IMG/VR virus record: IMGVR_UViG_3300027917_000014
Span: 1 to 35,277 of that record
Direction: 5' to 3' (one strand)
Length of the DNA stretch: 35,277 nucleotides
From: a virus
Shown here: positions 29,239 to 35,277 of the stretch, one piece after another
How the letters are laid out: every line of letters begins with the position of its first letter
Position numbering within the stretch: the stretch's first letter is position 1
Notes under the pieces: model-generated
Seen by the model: only the letters and a program-made list of their open reading frames with translations
Databases searched by the model: none
What the model was told of the DNA's origin: nothing
Position numbers and translations under genes: made by a program

Positions 29239-31161
29239 TTATTGGTCTCCCTTTGGCTTATGTATTCTCAAATAATCATCAATTATTTTTGGATTAGTAA
29301 GCCTTGATTTTAAATATCTTCCATACAATGGTGTCGCAGAAGCACCAAGAACAGCCCCCAATGGGCCGCCAAGCACTTGCCCACTAGCAACCCCAGGAAC
29401 CATGCCTAATATGGTTTTAGCCCCTGACTTAATAAGTTCTCTTAACTGATCTTCTTTCTGACCAAACATTCCAGTATAAGGATCTAAATATTTTCCAGAC
29501 AGTCCAGGGTGATATTTATTAAATTCAGTTAGTTTTTTTATGAACTCAGCATTTTCAGGAGGCGCAAGTTGTTCAAGTTGCTTTATTTTGAACTTGCTTA
29601 ACGCATTTAATTTAGCCGTTATTGATTTTTTATCGGCAATTTTTGCAGATAGAATTTTTAAGCCCAGCTGTTTTTTTAGTTCTGGATTTTCAATTGTATC
29701 CATTAGTTTTTTTGTCTGTGATGTATAATCTACATCACCAGGGCTTGCCTTGATTTGTGATGATATATAGTTACCAGGGACATTCTGAGTTTTTAAAGCG
29801 GCATAAAACGGTGTTCTTTGTTTGCGTTCCTTATCATAAAATTCCATTTCCCCCTGCTTTCTTCTCGCCTCTCTGGCATCTGCCGATAACATATTGAAAG
29901 TATCAGAACCTTTAGATTTTTTCAAACTTTCTTCAAAACCTTCTCTAAGCATGCTGTATAGTCTATGAATAGTAGGCGGTTTATTAGCATATGCGTCCTG
30001 CAGTGCATCATTTATCACTGATTCTTGTTTAGTAGCCTCATGAAATGGCGTACTGTCATTGAGATTATCCAGATAATAATTCAAATCTCTAACTGGCTCA
30101 CTATACATTCTTTCAGACGGTGAACCAGATGTAATTGCGTCACCAGGCAAAGAGTTAAGCGCTTCAATTATTTTTTTTCGCATAGGAGCTGAATTAAATG
30201 ATATTCCCTCTTGCTTGGCTGCTTCATCTCTTAGAAAATATTTCAAATTTGTATCATCAACTAATTTTTTATACATAGGCATTTGCGCATCATGCACTTG
30301 CTGCGGAAGATTGCCAAAATCGCCATAATCGTTTATTCCTGACTTTCTTAACCAGTCGCGTAATGCAAGATTCAAATCAGCATAAGGCTCTTCTGTACCA
30401 GAAAGCACAATACCCTCAGCACGCTGATAATCTTTAGCCATATTCGGAGATTCCAAAATATGATGCGCTGGTAAATTAACGCCCTCTGGCACAACATCTT
30501 GAGCCTTCTGTATCTGATCATACGGCCTGCCCGCAACAGATTTTTTAATATACGCTTCTGAACCAACTAATGGAGATGTTTTTTTGACACCCTTCACACC
30601 AAACCCAGGAATCATTGACTCAATAGCAGATAGAAGCGTACCAGCTCCTTTTTCACCAGGAGGCGCGTCAGCTGCTCCAATATAACCAGCGGCACCCATC
30701 AATCCCAATGGACCACCCAAAGCTCCAATACCCAATACCGGCGCATCCGCTACCATTTGGCCCAATCCTTCAGAAAACCTGCCTATTCCTGTCTGTTGCA
30801 ACTGAGGCGGTATAAGCTGCGTTGGCTGCATTTGGAATTGTCCTAATTCTGGGTGTCTTTCATGCCTTATTCTTGCTGGCAATGTAGCCAATCTTTCTGC
30901 CTCTCCAGTCAAACCGGATATGCCGCCCATAAGACCAACTTTTGCCGCCCTTCCAGGCTGCGCCCAAACATCTTTAGCCGCTTGTGCAGTAACGCCAGGT
31001 ATATTTAAAATACCTTGAATTTGCTGGCCCAATAAATCTACCATCTGTGATGGTATAGACGTCTCTTGAGGCTTTTCTTCTTGTTGCAATTGAGTCGCCG
31101 TTAAATAATTTTCTGGCTCTTCTTGCTGCAATTGATCAATTGACAAATATTGTCGCGTCAT
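29239..31161 (-). CDS. DNA ejection protein, P22 gp16 position
   Basis: 640 residues. Order relative to the gp10-like gene and fibre matches P22 gene 16. The N-terminus is Gln-rich (LSIDQLQQEEPENYLTATQL). Around 130-175 and near the C-terminus are long Gly/Ala/Leu stretches (APVLGIGALGGPLGLMGAAG, ASGQVLGGPLGAVLGASATP) able to enter membranes. The middle is helical. Such proteins leave the capsid with the DNA and help it cross the host envelope. Confidence 0.7.
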   Translation of the reverse strand: MTRQYLSIDQLQQEEPENYLTATQLQQEEKPQETSIPSQMVDLLGQQIQGILNIPGVTAQAAKDVWAQPGRAAKVGLMGGISGLTGEAERLATLPARIRHERHPELGQFQMQPTQLIPPQLQQTGIGRFSEGLGQMVADAPVLGIGALGGPLGLMGAAGYIGAADAPPGEKGAGTLLSAIESMIPGFGVKGVKKTSPLVGSEAYIKKSVAGRPYDQIQKAQDVVPEGVNLPAHHILESPNMAKDYQRAEGIVLSGTEEPYADLNLALRDWLRKSGINDYGDFGNLPQQVHDAQMPMYKKLVDDTNLKYFLRDEAAKQEGISFNSAPMRKKIIEALNSLPGDAITSGSPSERMYSEPVRDLNYYLDNLNDSTPFHEATKQESVINDALQDAYANKPPTIHRLYSMLREGFEESLKKSKGSDTFNMLSADAREARRKQGEMEFYDKERKQRTPFYAALKTQNVPGNYISSQIKASPGDVDYTSQTKKLMDTIENPELKKQLGLKILSAKIADKKSITAKLNALSKFKIKQLEQLAPPENAEFIKKLTEFNKYHPGLSGKYLDPYTGMFGQKEDQLRELIKSGAKTILGMVPGVASGQVLGGPLGAVLGASATPLYGRYLKSRLTNPKIIDDYLRIHKPKGDQ

Positions 31162-32540
31162 TAATTCACCCTCGTCACATAATCAAATTTAGACAATAAT
31201 TGCCGCGCATGTTTTTCAGTCGTTGGGAATACTTTTCCTTTGTCAGGCCCCGCTGTAATTTTTAAATTAACTCTATCCGTAGATAATGGCAGCCTTACAG
31301 CTTTTCTTCCTATAATCCCATAAGCGTCACCAAAAGGCTGAGCATTCTTAGCCAATGACTGGTGCATATCGTTTGTAATTTCAAAAACATCGTTGAGCTT
31401 CCTTATTGTAGCATCTGGGTCATATTGCAATGAAGACTGTGCAATCTTCCAAGGATCTTCAGCTTTATTAAGACCGCCTAAAGATTTAGTTAATCCCTCG
31501 ATTAATGACGTTCCGGATGGGAACAATGTACCTAAGGCGGCTCTTGCAGCTTCCATGTCGGCATAAGCTCCCGGATGAAATGTTTTATCCATGTATTCTT
31601 TTGACTTACCCCACAGACCTTGGTATTTTGAAGCATTCATAAGGATTTTTTTAACCTTTGGTGATCTTGACCAGTCGTCAAACGCTCTGGATGCGTCAAA
31701 TCTGGCTCTAAGCTGATCACTAATAGCTTTATTATTTCTAGCAATCAAGCTGGCGCGCTGCAAAGAAAGTTCGAAAGGCGTCAATGGTTTCTTAGTCAGC
31801 GGATCAGTTGGCACAGACGCTTGTTGCGTAACCGTTGCCTGCTGTTGCGTGATGTCTTGTTGTTGTGATGGTTGCATTTGTGATATTTGCTCACCAGCTT
31901 TTTGCATTTGCGCTAAATTTCTTTGTAAGTTAGATACATCTCCAGGAACTGCTTTAGTTGCTGGTTGCATGGTTTGAGCTGGCATTTGTTTTACCAATCC
32001 TAATTTACTTAGCTGGTCTTGAATGGCGCTCGAATAATCTTGTTGTGGTAATTGAGTTTGCCCAGGAATTATGCCGGCACCACCCATAGCTTGAGTCATT
32101 AACGTTTTTGTCAATGCATCAATACCGCCAGGATACTGTTGGTTTATGGCATCTATAGTTTGAGAAGGTAAAGATTTCATCCAAGCACGAATTTGATATA
32201 TTTGATTGCCGAATCTTTGTTGACTTTGCTCCACCGCCTTTTGTCTTGCTAGTGCATTTTGAGCCTGAGTAAGCGCAGTCAATGGCATATAATCAATTTT
32301 CTTTTGCGTGAGCTGCGGCAACAATTGAGCTTGCTGAGCTGCATACTGAGCCATTTGTGGTGCATATTGCGCTTTTACGCGGTTCATTTGATTTTGTAGC
32401 AACTGATTTTGTAATTGTGCTTGCAGCTGTTGTGGCTGATATATCGTGCTAATAGTCTGCTGTGCACCCTGTAAACCAGACATCACCGGATTTTGTTGCG
32501 CTAATACAGACGCTAATCTTTGTGGGTCGAATAATCTCAT
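31161..32540 (-). CDS. DNA ejection protein, P22 gp20 position, Gln-rich
   Basis: 459 residues, with about a quarter Gln in the first 250 (for example QPQQLQAQLQNQLLQNQM). The C-terminal third is a folded, helical region (TSLIEGLTKSLGGLNKAEDP). In P22 the gp7-gp20-gp16 genes stand in this order, and their products are ejected before the DNA. The stop overlaps the next ATG (TAATG). Confidence 0.68.
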   Translation of the reverse strand: MRLFDPQRLASVLAQQNPVMSGLQGAQQTISTIYQPQQLQAQLQNQLLQNQMNRVKAQYAPQMAQYAAQQAQLLPQLTQKKIDYMPLTALTQAQNALARQKAVEQSQQRFGNQIYQIRAWMKSLPSQTIDAINQQYPGGIDALTKTLMTQAMGGAGIIPGQTQLPQQDYSSAIQDQLSKLGLVKQMPAQTMQPATKAVPGDVSNLQRNLAQMQKAGEQISQMQPSQQQDITQQQATVTQQASVPTDPLTKKPLTPFELSLQRASLIARNNKAISDQLRARFDASRAFDDWSRSPKVKKILMNASKYQGLWGKSKEYMDKTFHPGAYADMEAARAALGTLFPSGTSLIEGLTKSLGGLNKAEDPWKIAQSSLQYDPDATIRKLNDVFEITNDMHQSLAKNAQPFGDAYGIIGRKAVRLPLSTDRVNLKITAGPDKGKVFPTTEKHARQLLSKFDYVTRVN

Positions 32541-32550
32541 CTACTACCCC

Positions 32551-33231
32551 TTAAATACCTGGAATAAAACCAGCCAACGAACCTAAGCCACCAAACAAGC
32601 TGCTCATTCCTGATTGGCTTTGCTGGGCTTGTGCTGCTGCCATTTCAGCCTGTGCTTGCTGTGCTTGTGCTAACGCTTGCGCTAGATTAGTAGCACCCGT
32701 AAAACCTTGCTGTTCCAAACCACTAAGGCCGCCAAGACCTTGACCATAAAGCCCTAACATTTGATTCATGTAGTTTTGATATTGTTGATTAGCAAGGCCG
32801 CTTGCTACTTGCTCTGCTTGCTGTTGAGCGGCTGGCGTCCCAGCCATCCCACCAGCTGCGGCTGCGCTTCCCGCTGCCTGCAAAGCCTGCTGTTTTTGGA
32901 ATTCATAGCCCGGATCAGCCTGAAAACCTTGACCCAATTGAGCATACAACTGACCTGGATCTTGCATCATGCCACCGTAGGCTTGTTGCAATTGAGGAAT
33001 TAACTGCTGCCCCATTTGCGCATAAGGTCCAAGATACTGCTTTAACATATCCGGAATGCCGCTTGTGTATTGCTGATAAGCTGCTTGCGGACTTTGTCCT
33101 CCAAACATTCCGCCAAGAAGTCCGCCAAGCGCGCCCCCCAAACCACCAACCATAGGATTGAACTTATTTTCTGAACTCATGGCCTGCTGAGTTGCACCAA
33201 TATTTTGCGCTTCTTGATATGGATCTCTCAT
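32551..33231 (-). CDS. DNA ejection protein, P22 gp7/gp14 position, Gly/Gln-rich
   Basis: 226 residues. An N-terminal glycine-rich segment (GGLGGALGGLLGGMFGGQSP) is followed by a long Gln/Ala/Tyr helical region, ending FGGLGSLAGFIPGI. Both ends look membrane-active. Coupled by ATGA to the preceding gene. Confidence 0.65.
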   Translation of the reverse strand: MRDPYQEAQNIGATQQAMSSENKFNPMVGGLGGALGGLLGGMFGGQSPQAAYQQYTSGIPDMLKQYLGPYAQMGQQLIPQLQQAYGGMMQDPGQLYAQLGQGFQADPGYEFQKQQALQAAGSAAAAGGMAGTPAAQQQAEQVASGLANQQYQNYMNQMLGLYGQGLGGLSGLEQQGFTGATNLAQALAQAQQAQAEMAAAQAQQSQSGMSSLFGGLGSLAGFIPGI

Positions 33232-33620
33232 GTTACTGTCACCGTTTTAATTTCATCGTTAAAACCAATTTTCAACTCATCCGTATCAGTATCGTGAATG
33301 AATCGACCATTCCTTTGACCGCTTGGAATTGCATTTATCTCATCGGTCGTCAATTGCTCTAATGTAGTCATGTTTTTATTCACACCCGCTACATTTACTA
33401 TGGGGGCATCTGCTTCACTGTCATAAAGCATCGCGCCCGTAGAATTTGAATTATTCAGCGTTGCTAAATTCTCCTGATTCTGTTGGGGCAATTTAAAGCC
33501 CTCTTGCGATATATTTCGTTGCAAGTAATTAGCTTGCGTCTCAAAATATATCCGCCATTTATCAGCTAATTGCCCATTTTTGGCATAAAACCCATCCTTC
33601 GGCAAACTTGGGATACTCAT
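33228..33620 (-). CDS. Short virion protein in the tail-needle position
   Basis: 130 residues between the gp10-like and ejection genes, where P22 has its needle gp26 (233 residues). The N-terminus (LADKWRIYFETQANYLQRNI) is a helical segment typical of small tail proteins. The C-terminal half (LYDSEADAPIVNVAG, RFIHDTDTDELKIGFN) is beta-rich and lacks the long coiled coil of a needle. It may be a shortened plug or a different protein. Confidence 0.55.
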   Translation of the reverse strand: MSIPSLPKDGFYAKNGQLADKWRIYFETQANYLQRNISQEGFKLPQQNQENLATLNNSNSTGAMLYDSEADAPIVNVAGVNKNMTTLEQLTTDEINAIPSGQRNGRFIHDTDTDELKIGFNDEIKTVTVT

Positions 33621-35062
33621 ACAAAATAACTCAACGTCGCGCCAATAATGACGAATCTAAATTTGCCCCAAAATCTAAACTGAAACACCGTATCATTCGA
33701 AGCGCCAAGCTTTTGGAACCTCATCTTACTAATTCTATTAGGAAGCGCTCTGACTTCTTTGCCGAAAATATTGCCGAATGACGCACCACCATTTTTAGAC
33801 ATTGATAAATCAACGCGCCTAACTTCACTACTGTTGCCCTGCTCCATAGTAATGTTGACTTCATTAATCGCATAAGTCTCTGCATTAGGAAGCCTAAAGT
33901 TTCTAGTAATTCGCTGTCTTGGTATTTCGTAAATCCTATCTTTGCCTCTTATTGACTCGTCATACGTCTCTAAATCTGCACTCATTTCATATAAATTGCC
34001 GTCAATGTTGCTAACGAAATAATGCGTGTTGTTAAAATAAACAACGCGCTTGGCTATGTGCTTGTCGCCACAACTATTTGTCGCGTTGAAAAACTTTTGC
34101 GTGTTAAAATCATACAGATACGTTACGTTATCTGAATTGAATGTAATCTGATAAATAACATGGCCGTCTTGCTCAAAAATAAAGGCTGTTGCATCTTCAG
34201 GCTTAGATAACGTGCCTAGCTGAAAGTTAATACCATCCGTTGATATCTGTTGCGGCGCGCCTCCATTTGACACCATAATGGTAGGACTTGCCGACTCATT
34301 GCCAGCAAGCCAAACCAATCGCCCGAAGCCCATCGCTATTGTCTGAGCATTCAAGCACCCATAATCGATACTGATTGAATTATCACGCTGATAGGGGAAT
34401 ATCTGTGCCCCAACATCATGCCATATCTCAGTTGTTGTTTTGCCGAAAACAAATAATTGCCTTTCAAAAGCAACGGCCGCAACACTAATGTCGGGCTTTG
34501 TCTCAATTGCCCCCGATCTAAGCGGATTTATAAATCTTATATCACCGTCGTCGGTAAAATTAGATAAAAACCATTGATTTGAGTTGCCATCTGCAACAAT
34601 GAAATAAGTGTCTTGAAAGTCTATATATATAGGCTTAAATGGCACTACTTGCGGGTCTGTCTGACTTTCGTCAAATGCCTTAAAGGTAGAATTCTTATAA
34701 TCATAAATGTAAACAGTTACACCATCGACAATGGCAATTTGATTATTATTGTTCTCTGTAATGTAAACTGGCCCCGTCGAGGTTTTTAAAAATCCTATAC
34801 GCTGTTTGCCAAGCCCCTGACCAATAATAAAAACACTATCATCAATCACGGCAATCAAATGCCTAAAAGCAATACTACGGTATAATTCCCGTGCATCTTC
34901 AGCACCAGGGAGAATCTCAAGCGCTGGTTTATAACCGGCATAGGGAACTAATGCCCCATCGGATATGATCATGTTATAAGTAGCCTCAATAGACTGCTTT
35001 TTATAACGATCAAAACTTGTCCCGCCAACTATGTCTAGTTGTTCAGTTCTCAAGGTCGCCAT
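33617..35062 (-). CDS. Packaged DNA stabilisation protein, P22 gp10-like
   Basis: 481 residues (P22 gp10: 472). It has a beta-propeller-like pattern of repeated strands (VYIYDYKNSTFKAFDESQ, YLYDFNTQKFFNATNSC). It follows the gp4-like gene with a 13-base overlap, as in P22 where gp10 caps the portal-gp4 tube. VGGTSFDRYKKQSIEATYNM at the N-terminus resembles the start of the family. Confidence 0.82.
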   Translation of the reverse strand: MATLRTEQLDIVGGTSFDRYKKQSIEATYNMIISDGALVPYAGYKPALEILPGAEDARELYRSIAFRHLIAVIDDSVFIIGQGLGKQRIGFLKTSTGPVYITENNNNQIAIVDGVTVYIYDYKNSTFKAFDESQTDPQVVPFKPIYIDFQDTYFIVADGNSNQWFLSNFTDDGDIRFINPLRSGAIETKPDISVAAVAFERQLFVFGKTTTEIWHDVGAQIFPYQRDNSISIDYGCLNAQTIAMGFGRLVWLAGNESASPTIMVSNGGAPQQISTDGINFQLGTLSKPEDATAFIFEQDGHVIYQITFNSDNVTYLYDFNTQKFFNATNSCGDKHIAKRVVYFNNTHYFVSNIDGNLYEMSADLETYDESIRGKDRIYEIPRQRITRNFRLPNAETYAINEVNITMEQGNSSEVRRVDLSMSKNGGASFGNIFGKEVRALPNRISKMRFQKLGASNDTVFQFRFWGKFRFVIIGATLSYFV

Positions 35063-35277
35063 CCTCTACCGATATTAACATCAGCCCAGTTATAACCTGT
35101 TACCTTGTTGGTTAAGGTAGACATCTTTTTAATTGATAGATCTTGCGGACTCACTTCATTGAGCTGGTCTTCAATTTCTAACAGTGTTTGCATTTTTTGC
35201 TGACTAAACGTAATGTCATAAAAATCACAAAGGCGTTTAGCTAGCTTATAAGTGAGATAACTCACGAAATAATTATC
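35050..35277 (-). CDS. P22 gp4-like head-tail adaptor, C-terminal part (gene spans the join)
   Basis: This is the 3' end of the gene that starts at 570. Bases 35179-35277 repeat the window start, so the non-redundant part is 35050-35178 (42 codons and stop). The reading frame continues exactly over the join (TTA at 1-3, then GAA at 35176-35178). It ends NKVTGYNWADVNIGRGWRP and overlaps the gp10-like gene by 13 bases. Confidence 0.8.
   Translation of the reverse strand, partial: DNYFVSYLTYKLAKRLCDFYDITFSQQKMQTLLEIEDQLNEVSPQDLSIKKMSTLTNKVTGYNWADVNIGRGWRP
35179..35277. repeat. Terminal direct repeat, right copy
   Basis: Identical to bases 1-99. It should be removed to obtain the 35,178-bp circle. 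Confidence 0.93.

Overview
The window is one complete small tailed-phage genome, about 38% GC by eye. Its first 99 bases are repeated exactly at its end (1-99 = 35179-35277). Collapsing that overlap gives a circle of 35,178 bp and restores an open frame across the join (232 codons), so the true molecule is circular or circularly permuted. The virion genes follow the order of P22-like podoviruses: small terminase, large terminase, portal, scaffold, P22-type coat, gp4-like adaptor, gp10-like stabilisation protein, needle-position protein, three ejection proteins, tail fibres. No integrase, cI-type repressor, DNA polymerase, helicase or primase was seen. The host is probably a gammaproteobacterium or close relative that has GroEL, CsrA targets and ParB/parS; the host group is an inference.

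Layout. (a) 11914 down through 1, across the join and on down to 20671: one long leftward block. It starts at a good sigma70-like promoter (11942-11970). It carries small unknown genes, the small terminase candidate, a solitary cytosine-C5 DNA methyltransferase, large terminase and portal, a frameshifted basic protein and a phage-encoded GroES. An intrinsic terminator follows groES. A second promoter (2775-2802) with a long structured leader then drives scaffold and coat. After the join come the tail, ejection and receptor-binding genes (five tail genes share duplicated modules) and a lysis cassette (endolysin-like, coiled-coil/TM protein, 3TM holin-like). (b) 12039-12974: a short rightward cluster of small regulators. 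(c) 15008 down to 12960: a leftward replication operon with an orphan Phd-type antitoxin, a lambda-O-like initiator containing four iterons plus an AT-rich tract (a predicted origin), zinc-finger and unknown proteins, and a PD-(D/E)xK-like nuclease. (d) 15216-20682: a rightward early operon with a Cro/YdaS-like regulator, many small proteins, RecT-like annealase, Gp157-like protein, SSB-like protein, glycine-rich repeat proteins and a CsrA homologue.

The most striking theme is the capture of pieces of host systems. There is a perfect chromosomal-type parS site (TGTTTCACGTGAAACA, inside a 20-bp palindrome) without parA/parB, a CsrA homologue behind a structured leader, a GroES with an altered mobile loop, an antitoxin without toxin, and a methyltransferase without restriction enzyme. 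Together with an iteron origin and no integrase, this suggests, as inference only, a phage that can persist as a plasmid-like element by borrowing host ParAB. Three rightward promoters share a 12-bp operator-like motif, ACAAYNYGTGTT, that could be the target of the phage regulator. Two conserved small proteins show apparent lesions (a homopolymer frameshift and an in-frame TAA at codon 3).
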